NCBI RefSeq assembly: GCF_951805225.1
Contig: NZ_OX638201.1
Location: 2,852,001-2,916,000, forward strand
Direction: 5' to 3'
DNA from: an uncultured Flavobacterium sp.
GTDB taxonomy: Bacteria; Bacteroidota; Bacteroidia; Flavobacteriales; Flavobacteriaceae
Length of the DNA: 64,000 nt
The notes beneath the pieces were generated by a model, which did not search any database, was not told the DNA's origin, and saw nothing but the letters and a program-made list of their open reading frames with translations. Every line of letters begins with the position of its first letter. Position 1 is the stretch's first letter. Positions 24,272 through 33,087 of this stretch are shown one piece after another. Made by a program: the position numbers and the translations under genes.

Positions 24272-25525
24272 TTAATCTCTAAAATCATTTAATGACTTCT
24301 CAATTATTTCAAGACATTCCTGAATTTGAGCTTCCGTCATTACCAAAGGCGGCGCTAATCTGATCTTGTTACCGTGAGTTGGTTTTGCTAATAATCCGTT
24401 ATCTCTGAATCTTAGGCAAATTTCCCAAGCAAGATCTGAATCTTCACCACAATTAATTACGATTGCATTTAGTAAACCTTTTCCACGAACAAGTGTAATT
24501 AAGTTGTTACGCTCAGCGATTTCGTTTAATCCTTTTCTTAAAATGATTCCTAAACGTTCTGCATTTTCGGCTAAGTTTTCTTCTTTAACTACTTCAAGAG
24601 CAGCGATTGCAACAGCTGCAGCAACAGGATTTCCACCAAAAGTAGATCCGTGTTGACCCGGTTTAATCACATTCATGATTTCGTTATTGGCTAAAACTGC
24701 CGAAACTGGATAAACTCCACCAGAAATTGCTTTTCCTAAAATCAAAATATCCGGTTGTACATTTTCGTGATGAACCGCTAATAATTTTCCTGTACGCGCA
24801 ATTCCAGTTTGAACCTCATCGGCAATAAACAATACATTATGTTTCTCACACAATGCTTTTGCTTTCGCCAAATATCCTTCTGACGGAACATAAACTCCAG
24901 CTTCACCTTGAATTGGTTCAACCAAAAATCCTGCTATATTTTTTGATGATTCTAAAACTTTTTCAAGAGCTTCAAGATTATCATATTCAATTTTTATAAA
25001 TCCTTCTGTAAACGGACCAAAACTTTTACGCGCTGTTTCATCATTTGAAAATGAAATAATAGTCGTTGTTCTTCCGTGAAAATTATTCTCACAAACGATA
25101 ATTTGCGCCAAATTTTCATGAATTCCTTTTACTTCATAAGCCCATTTTCTACAAAGTTTCAAAGCCGTTTCAACCGCTTCTGCACCAGTATTCATTGGTA
25201 ATACTTTATCAAAACCAAAATAATTGGTAACATATTCTTCGTAGTTTCCTAATTTATCATTGTAAAAAGCACGTGAAGTCAAAGCCAATTTTTGAGCCTG
25301 ATCAACCATTGCTTTTACAATTTTAGGATGACAATGTCCTTGGTTAACAGCAGAATAAGCCGATAAAAAATCATAATACTTTTTCCCGTCAACATCCCAA
25401 ACGTATACTCCTTCTCCTCTTTCCAGAACAACCGGAAGTGGATGATAATTGTGAGCTCCGTATTTGTTTTCTTTTTCAATCAAAACTTCAGACTTTGATG
25501 AAAGTATTTCTTGCTTATGTGCCAT
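24272..25525 (-). CDS. rocD: Ornithine aminotransferase (ornithine-oxo-acid transaminase)
   Basis: This PLP enzyme converts ornithine and 2-oxoglutarate to glutamate semialdehyde and glutamate, linking arginine breakdown to proline and glutamate. The 417-residue product has the usual length. Diagnostic blocks are YGAHNYHPLPVVLERGEGVY near the N-terminus (the OAT-type ornithine-binding region), MNTGAEAVETALKLCRKW, VEPIQGEAGV, the metal-free FIADEVQTG, and the PLP lysine in ILGKAISGG. It is transcribed away from an Lrp-type regulator, the usual partner of amino acid catabolic genes. Confidence 0.95.
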   Translation of the reverse strand: MAHKQEILSSKSEVLIEKENKYGAHNYHPLPVVLERGEGVYVWDVDGKKYYDFLSAYSAVNQGHCHPKIVKAMVDQAQKLALTSRAFYNDKLGNYEEYVTNYFGFDKVLPMNTGAEAVETALKLCRKWAYEVKGIHENLAQIIVCENNFHGRTTTIISFSNDETARKSFGPFTEGFIKIEYDNLEALEKVLESSKNIAGFLVEPIQGEAGVYVPSEGYLAKAKALCEKHNVLFIADEVQTGIARTGKLLAVHHENVQPDILILGKAISGGVYPVSAVLANNEIMNVIKPGQHGSTFGGNPVAAAVAIAALEVVKEENLAENAERLGIILRKGLNEIAERNNLITLVRGKGLLNAIVINCGEDSDLAWEICLRFRDNGLLAKPTHGNKIRLAPPLVMTEAQIQECLEIIEKSLNDFRD

Positions 25526-25546
25526 GATAATTTTTTTATATTAAGA

Positions 25547-25574
25547 CAAAAATATAAAATTTATTTATTTACAA
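25547..25574 (-). promoter_or_regulatory. Bacteroidota-type promoter of the ornithine aminotransferase gene
   Basis: On the minus strand TTG (25572-25574), a 17-base spacer and TATTTTTG (25547-25554) fit the TTG-N17-23-TAnnTTTG consensus of Flavobacterium housekeeping promoters. The start codon is 22 bases further on. The divergent gap 25526-25719 is very AT-rich and is the likely place for Lrp binding. Confidence 0.7.
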
Positions 25575-25719
25575 GCCACTTTTAAGATGTTTTAACTCAA
25601 TAAAAGCTATTTTTAAATTAAAATCACTTATTTTAGCAGGAATATAAGTCATTTTAAATTTCGGTAGCAAACATTAAATCAGACTTATTTTTATCTTTAC
25701 AGAAATTAAAAATCAACGC

Positions 25720-26172
25720 ATGGATATTTTAGATGAGTTTGACGTAAAAATTATAAAGGAACTGGAAAAAGACGGAAGAATTGCATTTTCGACAATCGCT
25801 ACGAATCTAAAAATTTCAAATACAATGGTTCATCAACGCATCAATCGTTTGTTTGAACAAGGAATTATTACAGGAATTAAACCTATTTTGAACGAAAAAC
25901 AAATTGGTTATGATTGGGCTTCGTTTACCGGAATTACACTCAATAAAGATTCTGATTCTGAAAGAGTTATTCAAGCTTTAAAAGAAATTCCCGAAATTAC
26001 AGAATGCTATTTTGTAACCGGATCTTTTACACTTTACCTCAAAATTACGGCAAAAAACCACGAGCATATGCGTAAGATATTATACGAACAAATTGATAAT
26101 ATTCCGGGAATTGCAAAAACAGATTCAATGGTCGAATTAGGATGTGCTTTTAAGCGAAATATTACTTTATAA
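25720..26172 (+). CDS. Lrp/AsnC-family transcriptional regulator
   Basis: A 150-residue protein of normal Lrp length. Residues 1-60 hold the helix-turn-helix domain (LDEFDVKIIKELEKDGRIAF, ISNTMVHQRINRLFEQGIITG), and residues 65-145 the RAM/AsnC effector-binding domain (ITECYFVTGSFTLYLKITAK). It is divergent from the ornithine aminotransferase gene, and the 194-bp gap between them is the natural target, so it likely senses an amino acid such as ornithine, arginine or a related one (inference). Confidence 0.92.
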   Translation: MDILDEFDVKIIKELEKDGRIAFSTIATNLKISNTMVHQRINRLFEQGIITGIKPILNEKQIGYDWASFTGITLNKDSDSERVIQALKEIPEITECYFVTGSFTLYLKITAKNHEHMRKILYEQIDNIPGIAKTDSMVELGCAFKRNITL

Positions 26173-26493
26173 AGAATTTGATCCTAACGATAGAATTGTT
26201 AAAAAAACAGAACTGTAAATTTTAACGACGATTTCGATCAATAAAATTACTCCATATAAAAGTAGAAGAATTATAAAGCAGAAATTAAAATTCTTAAAAA
26301 GGTATTATTTCTACTCTGACATTTTGATATTCTTATAACTCCAAAAAATAAAAATTATCTTATAAATTTATTTTCATTTTAATGCATTTTTTTTTCCAAA
26401 AAGGTAAAAAAAAGCAATATTAACAAGTGAAAACCGTAAAAATAAATTATAACAAAGTTTATAATTACATTTCCAAAAATCTTCATTAAATAC
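26173..26493. other. Gene-free AT-rich gap between convergent genes
   Basis: This 321-bp stretch separates the 3' ends of the Lrp-type and S24-type genes. I see no credible open frame. The only structure is a T-run/A-run pair (GCATTTTTTTTT near 26382 and TAAAAAAAAGC near 26406) that could fold into a weak hairpin working in both directions. Confidence 0.4.
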
Positions 26494-27174
26494 TTATTCT
26501 AACCGAATAACGCCCGTTACAATCGCTATAGAAAGTATTTCTGATTTAGGCAACTCAAACGTATCATATTCCTTGTTATCACTCACGATTGTGACAAAAT
26601 CTTCGTTATTTGATTTACATATACGCTTTACCAATACACCTTGTTCTGTATTGATAACATAAACCTTATTCCATTGAAAAAACGTATTTAAAGACAGATG
26701 TTTACAAGCCACAATGTCTCCATTATTATATCTAGGATACATCGAACTACCAATTACCGTAATTAAATAATCTGCGCCTTTAAAGGTTGGAACTAAAAAC
26801 TGCGTTGCAGAAGCTTCAGCAACTTCTTTATTATCAACACTATACTCAATCATAGTTTCTGCCGATATAAGAGGAAGACTATTACTTCTAAAATAACCAG
26901 AACTTAGGCTTTCGTTTGTATTATTGTAAGTATTATCTTTATTATAACTTTGATTAGTATTGTAGTCGTTTTCTAAAACATTTCCGTTTCCGGTTCTAAT
27001 CCAATCTTTGCTTATTGTAGAATTTAAGCTGCATAATCTGTCAACAAAATCAACAGGAAGGTTCACTATTCCGTTTATTACTTGGGAAAATGACGATTTA
27101 TTCGAATATCTCAATAACTTTCCAACCTCCCCTGATTCCTTGCGACACCTAAACTTATCAATGCCTTTAAACAA
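26494..27174 (-). CDS. HTH-S24 (LexA/CI-like) repressor
   Basis: About 226 residues. The N-terminal part (GEVGKLLRYSNKSSFSQVIN, then DRLCSLNSTISKDWIRTGNG) is the helix-turn-helix region of phage-type repressors. After an Asn-rich linker (residues 66-90), the C-terminal part has the S24 signature: VIGSSMYPRYNNGDIVACKH with the serine nucleophile, and YVINTEQGVLVKRI with the lysine. So it may be a self-cleaving repressor responding to DNA damage. No ATG lies before the HTH domain; an in-frame stop stands two codons before TTG at 27174, so a TTG start is the best choice. It is divergent from a 75-codon gene. No phage structural genes are near. Confidence 0.82.
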   Translation of the reverse strand: MFKGIDKFRCRKESGEVGKLLRYSNKSSFSQVINGIVNLPVDFVDRLCSLNSTISKDWIRTGNGNVLENDYNTNQSYNKDNTYNNTNESLSSGYFRSNSLPLISAETMIEYSVDNKEVAEASATQFLVPTFKGADYLITVIGSSMYPRYNNGDIVACKHLSLNTFFQWNKVYVINTEQGVLVKRICKSNNEDFVTIVSDNKEYDTFELPKSEILSIAIVTGVIRLE

Positions 27175-27235
27175 TAATTAAAACACTATTAATAAGGGTT
27201 TTAATATATTAATTGTAAGAAATGTTATATTTTTT

Positions 27236-27267
27236 TTTGTTTTGTAGTAAACTTGCTTATATCTTTG
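27236..27267 (+). promoter_or_regulatory. Bacteroidota-type promoter upstream of the 75-codon gene
   Basis: TTTG (27236-27239), 20 bases, then TATCTTTG (27260-27267) match the flavobacterial -33/-7 pattern. The ATG at 27295 follows 27 bases later, which rules out the upstream TTG at 27253 as the start. The S24-type repressor gene diverges from this region and may bind here. Confidence 0.65.
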
Positions 27268-27294
27268 CCTCCATTATTTAAAATAACCCATGCA

Positions 27295-27522
27295 ATGGAT
27301 AAAAATAAGACAAAAATATACAAATCCTATAATTCGTATATTTTAGAAGCCCTGTTTTTAAAATATGGCCTGTCCAAATACTATATACGTCAAAGTATAA
27401 AGGGATCTGTAAAAGGAGTTACACCAGATAACATAAAAAAAGATTATTGCATAATGGAAAAAGCAAACAAAGACGTTATTATTTATCTAATTCAAAAAAC
27501 ACTTAAAGAAATAATAAAATGA
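27295..27522 (+). CDS. Small basic helical protein, probably DNA-binding (unknown)
   Basis: The 75-residue product (MDKNKTKIYKSYNSYILEAL at the start) is basic and helical. The segment LKYGLSKYYIRQSIKGSVKG reads like a helix-turn-helix and resembles short phage- or mobile-element-associated proteins of Bacteroidota, but I cannot name a family. It is divergent from the S24 repressor, the layout of a CI/Cro-like switch. The start at 27295 is set by the promoter just upstream. Confidence 0.6.
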   Translation: MDKNKTKIYKSYNSYILEALFLKYGLSKYYIRQSIKGSVKGVTPDNIKKDYCIMEKANKDVIIYLIQKTLKEIIK

Positions 27523-27784
27523 AGAAATGATGATGTAGAAAATAAATAATACCAAAAATAATTCTTATACTAAATCTATAACGATTTTCAAAGAGTTACA
27601 TGCAAGCCATAGACGTAATTTACAAATAACCAATAAGTTATTTATCTCAAAAAAAGGTTACACCCCAAAATAACCAAACCAATCTAATATAAAAACTGTC
27701 ATACAGTTTCATCTCCATAAGCCTTATTGATAAAACTCAATAAGCCGCAATTTTACCACAATACCACCAACCATATATGCAGGT

Positions 27785-27845
27785 GAATATCCGCAAGGAT
27801 ATTCGTTTAGCTATCCTTTTGGCTATTATTTTCTGAATAATAGCC
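27785..27845 (+). promoter_or_regulatory. Twin hairpins in the leader of the large surface protein
   Basis: The 367-bp gap 27523-27889 has no gene. Close to the next start it carries GAATATCC-GCAA-GGATATTC (27785-27804) and GGCTATTATT-TTCTG-AATAATAGCC (27821-27845), two perfect stems 16 bases apart, ending 44 bases before the ATG at 27890. They could be a transcription attenuator or the end of an older transcript. Confidence 0.5.
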
Positions 27846-27889
27846 ACGAGAAAACCTATTTAAAAACAAAAATTTAAACAAATTAGAAA

Positions 27890-30800
27890 ATGAAAAAAAA
27901 ATTATTTCGTAAATGGCTTGCATTGTTTGCCATATTACTATCTGTAAACATGCAGGCACAAATGACAGTGGGAGGAAAAAAAGCCCCGGAACCTTTCTCT
28001 GTATTAGAATTACTTAACAAAGGCGGGCTTAGATTACCGCAAATGACTACCGCAGAACGTAATGCTTTTGCAGTAAAAAATAATGATAAAGGTAACGGAC
28101 TTACCATTTATAACAAAACCACTGGTTGTGTGGAGTATTGGAATGCTAACCGATGGGTAAGTTTATGCGATGGTACTTCTCAAACTACTATTAGCCCTGC
28201 ACCTTGTACTACTATAGCTGCAAACGGAACAGGCTGTGATCAGGTGTTCTCAATTACAGATCCTGATTGTCCAAACGGACCATTTGCTATCACTATTATT
28301 GCAGGAGCAGATTATGCTTCTTTGACAGATGTTGATACCAGAAACGGTTCATTTAAAGTTGCTTTTAGAGAAAACAACTCAGTAGATACACATACTATAT
28401 TGGTGCGTGTAACGAGTACTTGTACAAGTATGTACAAAGAATTCTTATTTTCTCAAAATGGGGTTAGCTGTACTTCTCTTACTTATGCAGCTCCGGCTAT
28501 TAGCCCATCAAGTGCAGCTTTATCAGTATGTACAGGAGGAGCGGTATATTTATCAGTTCCTGCTACTACAGCAAATCTTGATAAATTAATCTGGACCCGT
28601 AACGGTATCGAGATAGCCCGTGGAGTTTCTTTTATCATCGCTACTCAAAAAGGAAAATATGATATTTCTATGGGAGCAGTAGGTTGTAATATAAAATCAG
28701 GTAACGAGCGTGTTGTTACAGAATCAGGTTCTGCAGCAGCAAGTACTACCACTATAATAGCTTCAAACAATGGAGTGCTTTGCGGTACAAACTCTGTTAC
28801 ACTTACAGCATCTGGCACAGGTACTATTGCCTGGTTCCAGAATGGTGTAGAAGTAAAATCAGGCGCTTCAACTACTATAAGTGGTGATAGCAGTTTAGGA
28901 CAATGGTTTGCTGTTGTAAAAAACGGAACCTGTTATTCTAATCCTTCTAATGTTATTGATATCATTAAAGGTGCTGCAGGACAAGTAACTCTTGCTGATA
29001 GCAATGCGCTTGTAAATGGTGTAGCTTTAAGCAGTTTTACTGGCTTTTGTGCGGGTGGTTCTTTAGATTTAAGTATTGCAAGTCCAACACAAGGTGTTAG
29101 CTATATGTGGTACAATGGTGCTGAGCCAATTTATACGAACCCATTTGTAATACCAAGCGCTCAAACAAGTATTAATTTGAGAGTGGTAGCTACAGATAAT
29201 TCTGGATTATTATGTTCTAGAGAAGTAACTGTTGGGGAAAAAACGGTATCTGCAAACACTGCACCGGGACAGCCTAATATTTCAGGTAATGTTGTGCTTT
29301 GTGATGGTACTACAGATTTAACATTAGTACCTGCAATTGCTGGAACGTATACGTATACCTGGTATAAGAATAATGTAAAAATGAGCGAAACTACAGCAAC
29401 GATCAAAGTAAATACACCAGGTGTAACTTACAGTGGTTCTGTTACTAATGCTTCTGGTTGCACCAGTACAATAGTTTCAAGAACAATTGCTGAGAATGTT
29501 TCGAGTTTACCGGTACTTTCATGGGTATCTAAACCTACAACAGCTACTTATGGGGCTAAAGTTACTTTGCAGACTGCTATCGAGTTTGGTCCTGCAACAA
29601 ATTATACTTGGTCTGCTGACAAAGAAGCATCGATAACAGGTTCAGGAGCAAGTGTTACAATCCAGCTTCCTGCTAGTGGTGTAGATAATACAGATCTAAC
29701 TATTAAAGTAACTGCTGAAAGTGCTTGCGGAAAATCAAGTGAATTACAGTTGGTTATAAAAATGAATAATGTATGTCCTGCGCCAGGTGTTGTTGAACAA
29801 GTTGCTCTTTCTCAAACGGCTACTGTAGGAGCAGGTGTGAATTTATCTGTATCCGTAACTTCAGGTGTTAACCCTACTTATCAATGGTATACTAATGCTA
29901 TTCCTAATAATGGTAGTGGTACTATTATAAATGGTGCTACTAGTTCTACATATTCTTATGTTCCTGGTTCAGGTGGTACGTTTTATTTATTTTGTAGAGT
30001 AACTAATGGTTGTGTAGGAAACTTAGCGACTAATTCAGCGGTGTTTATTGTTAATGTTTCGTCTAAGCCTGATGATTTACCAGCAGGTTCCGGTAGCTTA
30101 AGTGGTAGAGCTTGTTTTGATATTGCAGAGAGTAATGATAATAGTTCTTGTGGGCTTTTATCAACTCGTGCAACAGGTAAAGCTAATTTTGACCTTACCG
30201 CTATTAATACGCAAACTTATACCTTTACCCCTAGTGGTTCTGTAAGTAAGGTTCGTTTTAGTTTTGTTGAGTCACTTACTGGTGCTATTGTAAAATCGTT
30301 AACCAGTAACGGAGATTCTACTGCTCTTAACGTATCTTCAGCTGTTACAGCAACAGTAGTTTATAAAAATACCTTAAGTACTAATGGCGGTGTGCAAGGT
30401 GCAGCCTACGGAAAATCTGATGCAAATGCACTTATTGTAGATTTATATGTAGTATATAACGATAAAGCAGATGGAACAGGAAAAGATTTAGTAGTAAAAT
30501 TAAAAGCACAAATAAAAGATTGTTCTTGTTGCGGTGGATATATAAAGCCAGGAGTATGGAAAAACTTTATGTGTCATAACTTGGGAGTAGATCAAAGTCT
30601 TGATCCTTTAGTTCCAAGTGCAAACTTGTATGGAAATTATTATTCACATGGTGTTAATACGCCAGGTACCACTGAAGATACCGGTGAAGTAAATGGTTAT
30701 TGGAGAAATAGTCCATGTCCTACTGGATATCGTTTGCCTACTAGTGCGGAAATATCGGGGCTAATGTTGAATAATACTATCAAGAGTGGTTGGAGTTCAG

Positions 30801-31048
30801 GTGGTGGAACTTTTGTAGGATCCGGACTGTTTTTTCCTTTTTCGGGTTTATATACTGGAGATGAAGTGGGTCCTGCTACTAGGCTTAGCAATGTAAGTAG
30901 TAGAGGATTTTATTGGACGTCTGAACCTGGATCTGTATTCAGAGGAATTTTTGAAATTGTAGGAGGTAATGGAGGTCCTACATTAGGTAGTGTTGGCATT
31001 ATGGATGCAGCTATAAAATTGAGTATCCGTTGTATCTCAAATGACTAA
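27890..31048 (+). CDS. Large exported surface protein with Ig/PKD-like repeats and C-terminal Fib_succ_major-like domain
   Basis: A 1052-residue protein with a signal peptide ending NMQAQ (about residue 24). The N-terminal part (residues 25-100, GGKKAPEPFSVLELLNKGGL) is the leader module common in Bacteroidota surface proteins with this ending. The middle (about 120-780) is a series of beta-sandwich repeats with paired cysteines and the recurring YTWYKNN / IAWFQNG / YQWYTN pattern of Ig- or PKD-like domains. The C-terminus (about 870-1052; GGYIKPGVWKNFMCHNLG, CPTGYRLPTSAEISGL, RCISND) resembles the Fibrobacter major paralogous domain. It is probably a cell-surface adhesin or structural protein. 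It is rich in Thr, Ser and Gly, unlike its neighbours. Confidence 0.85.
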   Translation: MKKKLFRKWLALFAILLSVNMQAQMTVGGKKAPEPFSVLELLNKGGLRLPQMTTAERNAFAVKNNDKGNGLTIYNKTTGCVEYWNANRWVSLCDGTSQTTISPAPCTTIAANGTGCDQVFSITDPDCPNGPFAITIIAGADYASLTDVDTRNGSFKVAFRENNSVDTHTILVRVTSTCTSMYKEFLFSQNGVSCTSLTYAAPAISPSSAALSVCTGGAVYLSVPATTANLDKLIWTRNGIEIARGVSFIIATQKGKYDISMGAVGCNIKSGNERVVTESGSAAASTTTIIASNNGVLCGTNSVTLTASGTGTIAWFQNGVEVKSGASTTISGDSSLGQWFAVVKNGTCYSNPSNVIDIIKGAAGQVTLADSNALVNGVALSSFTGFCAGGSLDLSIASPTQGVSYMWYNGAEPIYTNPFVIPSAQTSINLRVVATDNSGLLCSREVTVGEKTVSANTAPGQPNISGNVVLCDGTTDLTLVPAIAGTYTYTWYKNNVKMSETTATIKVNTPGVTYSGSVTNASGCTSTIVSRTIAENVSSLPVLSWVSKPTTATYGAKVTLQTAIEFGPATNYTWSADKEASITGSGASVTIQLPASGVDNTDLTIKVTAESACGKSSELQLVIKMNNVCPAPGVVEQVALSQTATVGAGVNLSVSVTSGVNPTYQWYTNAIPNNGSGTIINGATSSTYSYVPGSGGTFYLFCRVTNGCVGNLATNSAVFIVNVSSKPDDLPAGSGSLSGRACFDIAESNDNSSCGLLSTRATGKANFDLTAINTQTYTFTPSGSVSKVRFSFVESLTGAIVKSLTSNGDSTALNVSSAVTATVVYKNTLSTNGGVQGAAYGKSDANALIVDLYVVYNDKADGTGKDLVVKLKAQIKDCSCCGGYIKPGVWKNFMCHNLGVDQSLDPLVPSANLYGNYYSHGVNTPGTTEDTGEVNGYWRNSPCPTGYRLPTSAEISGLMLNNTIKSGWSSGGGTFVGSGLFFPFSGLYTGDEVGPATRLSNVSSRGFYWTSEPGSVFRGIFEIVGGNGGPTLGSVGIMDAAIKLSIRCISND

Positions 31049-31099
31049 AAAAATATTTCACAAATTGAATTCTAAGTAAGTTATCTTAGATAATGTAGT

Positions 31100-31140
31100 A
31101 CGCTTTTCATTTTTTGTCGCTTGGCAAAAATGAGAAGCGT
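31100..31140 (+). terminator. Long hairpin after the surface protein, at the edge of a truncated gene
   Basis: ACGCTTTTCATTTTT and AAAAATGAGAAGCGT pair over 15 bp (one wobble) around an 11-base loop. It lies 52 bases after the surface protein stop and ends exactly at the in-frame stop (31140-31142) that cuts off the following thioredoxin-like frame, so it may mark a recombination joint. Confidence 0.55.
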
Positions 31141-31142
31141 AA

Positions 31143-31877
31143 GGCATTTACAACAAAGCATATTTGGCTGATCACTCAAATAAACTTGATTTTGAGAATC
31201 TGTACACAAGTGGTTTATGGAGTCCGGTAATTGAAACCTGGGCACAAATGCAGCAATATGCCATAAAAGACGACGCCGTTTTCTTTGAAGACACTAAAAC
31301 AATCTTATCACGCATTAAAAACAAAGGCACTTATACAGCCTTTGCTGATAAAATGGTAGGTGTATTTGCAAAAGCAGGTAAAGATGTTATGGTAAGCGAT
31401 CTGGGAAGATATCTAGCACAATCCGGTCAGATAGAAAAAGCACCTAATCGCTTGATAAGTGCCATGAACGATCTTGTTGCAGGATCAACAGCTCCTTTTT
31501 TGCAAACGCCGGCGGGTAAAAAAGCAATAACTAAAAAGACCTTATTGTTCTTCTATGAATCAGGCTGTAACAATTGCGAAAATGAAATACACCAATTATT
31601 AGGCAATTATCAGATCGTAAAAGACAAAGGCTATGAAGTCATTACCGTAGCTGCTGATATGACCAAAGAAGCTGGAGATGGTCACGGTCACGAATTCCCT
31701 TGGAAAGAACAGCTTTGCGATTATAAAGGATTTGCAGGACCTAATTTTATCTCTTATGGTATTATAGGAACTCCAACCTTTTTTACTATAGACGAAAAAG
31801 GAAAAATAACAGGTCGTTATGCAAGATTAATTGATGCTAATATTTTGAATAATTTTGTCTTGACAACTGATAAATAA
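31143..31877 (+). pseudogene. 5'-truncated TlpA/AhpC-type thioredoxin-like gene
   Basis: The frame is open from 31143 and encodes about 244 residues, but no ATG precedes the conserved part; only a TTG at 31164 is available and no signal peptide exists. The visible part begins within a helical region (LYTSGLWSPVIETWAQMQ) and ends with a thioredoxin fold: FFYESGCNNCENEIHQLL with the C-x-x-C pair, and GTPTFFTIDEKGKITGRYA with the cis-proline. Complete flavobacterial relatives, as I know them, are exported proteins with another ~200 residues in front. The missing start and the hairpin at the joint suggest loss of the 5' part. It could still be expressed as a cytosolic fragment from TTG. Confidence 0.65.
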
Positions 31878-31966
31878 TAATTTTATTAAATGAAAATCTA
31901 AAAATCAGGAAATCAAAAAAACGAATCTTTTCGATTAATAATTTTAATCTGAAAAATCACTTACAG

Positions 31967-32001
31967 AAACCTCGGAAGAAATGGCTTTCGAGGTTTTTTT
32001 G
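31967..32001 (+). terminator. Intrinsic terminator
   Basis: AAACCTCG (31967-31974) and CGAGGTTT (31989-31996) with extra inner pairs (AAG/CTT), followed by a run of Ts to 32001. It lies 90 bases after the thioredoxin-like gene and 41 before the next start. Confidence 0.75.
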
Positions 32002-32041
32002 TAACATAATATTTCTGATATTTGTTTAAAATTGTGAAATC

Positions 32042-32815
32042 ATGAAAAATTCTGCCCTAATTATTTTTGCTACTATACTGTTTTCTAACACTATAAATGC
32101 GCAATTAAAACCTGTAAAATATGCTGACGGCGATCAGGTATTAAATGGTTTATCTATAAAATCTGCTAAGAAAAGCAGCAATAATCCTGGTATTCTACTT
32201 TTGCCAGCCTGGTTAGGAATTGACAAAGCTTCAAAAGATATTGCGACTGAGTTATCTAAATTAGGCTATACGGTTTTCATCGCTGATATTTATGGTGAAG
32301 GAAATTATCCAAAAAATACTTCAGAAGCAGGAAAACAAGCCGGATATTACAAAACCAATTTTGCGGTTTATCAAAAAAGAATCAATGCAGCGTTACAGGA
32401 ATTAGTAAAATCCGGCGCAAATGCAGATAATATTGTTGCTATTGGATATTGTTTTGGAGGAACCGGAGTTCTTGAAGCTGCCCGCGGACATTTGAACTTA
32501 AAAGGTGTGGTTTCATTTCATGGTAGTTTAGCCAGAGATGCAAGTCGCCAAGTTGAACCTATTACAGCCAAAGTTTTAGTTTGTCATGGTGCCGATGATC
32601 CATTTGAATCTAAGGAAGAAATTACAGCTTTCCAACAAGAAATGCGTGACTCTAAAGCCGATTGGCAAATGATTTATTATGCAAATGCCGTTCACTCTTT
32701 TACAAATCCTGAAGCCGGAAACGACAATTCTAAAGGTGCCGCTTATAATGCTGTTGCCGCAAAAAGATCATTCGAGCATTTACAGCTTTTCCTGAATGAA
32801 GTTTTGAAAAAATAG
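32042..32815 (+). CDS. Exported dienelactone hydrolase family protein
   Basis: A 257-residue alpha/beta hydrolase with a signal peptide (ALIIFATILFSNTINAQ, to about residue 21). The nucleophile elbow is GYCFGG, where a cysteine takes the place of serine as in true dienelactone hydrolases. The acid is in CHGADDPFESKEE and the histidine in NAVHSFTNPEAG. The family opens lactones or cleaves esters; the natural substrate here is unknown. The gene stands alone, with a terminator before it and a repeat region after it. Confidence 0.88.
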   Translation: MKNSALIIFATILFSNTINAQLKPVKYADGDQVLNGLSIKSAKKSSNNPGILLLPAWLGIDKASKDIATELSKLGYTVFIADIYGEGNYPKNTSEAGKQAGYYKTNFAVYQKRINAALQELVKSGANADNIVAIGYCFGGTGVLEAARGHLNLKGVVSFHGSLARDASRQVEPITAKVLVCHGADDPFESKEEITAFQQEMRDSKADWQMIYYANAVHSFTNPEAGNDNSKGAAYNAVAAKRSFEHLQLFLNEVLKK

Positions 32816-32822
32816 AAATTGT

Positions 32823-33045
32823 ACGCAGATGACGCGGATTTAAACAGATTTACACTGATATTTAATAAAATAAATTCGTGCTAATTTGTGCAATTCGTGG
32901 CAAAAAAAAATAGCACGCAGATGACACAGATTTAAACAGATTTACGCTGATATTTAATAAAATTAATTCGCGTTAATTTGTGCAATTCGTGGCAAAAAAG
33001 GAATCAGCGAAAATCCGTTTAAATCAGCAACATCCGTGGGCAAAA
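32823..33045. repeat. Two direct copies of an ~86-bp intergenic repeat plus an inverted fragment
   Basis: The sequence from CGCAGATGACGCGGATTTAA to GCAATTCGTGGCAAAAAA occurs twice with a period of about 92 bp (32823-32907 and 32915-32999), with only a few differences. A shorter, inverted-type fragment (AATCAGCGAAAATCCGTTTA to CATCCGTGGGCAAAA) follows to 33045. Related fragments occur at about 9315-9360 and 52510-52620. It fills the gap between two genes and encodes nothing. Confidence 0.8.
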
Positions 33046-33087
33046 AGCAAATAATTAACCAAAAAAATAAACCAACTAAAATAACCA

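Noticed and set aside
26494..31877. Prophage remnant
   Set aside because: Apart from an S24-type repressor and a small basic protein there is no integrase, capsid, tail or lysis gene.
32823..33045. Possible CRISPR array from regularly spaced direct repeats
   Set aside because: Only two copies of ~86 bp with nearly no spacer; no cas genes; it is an ordinary intergenic repeat.
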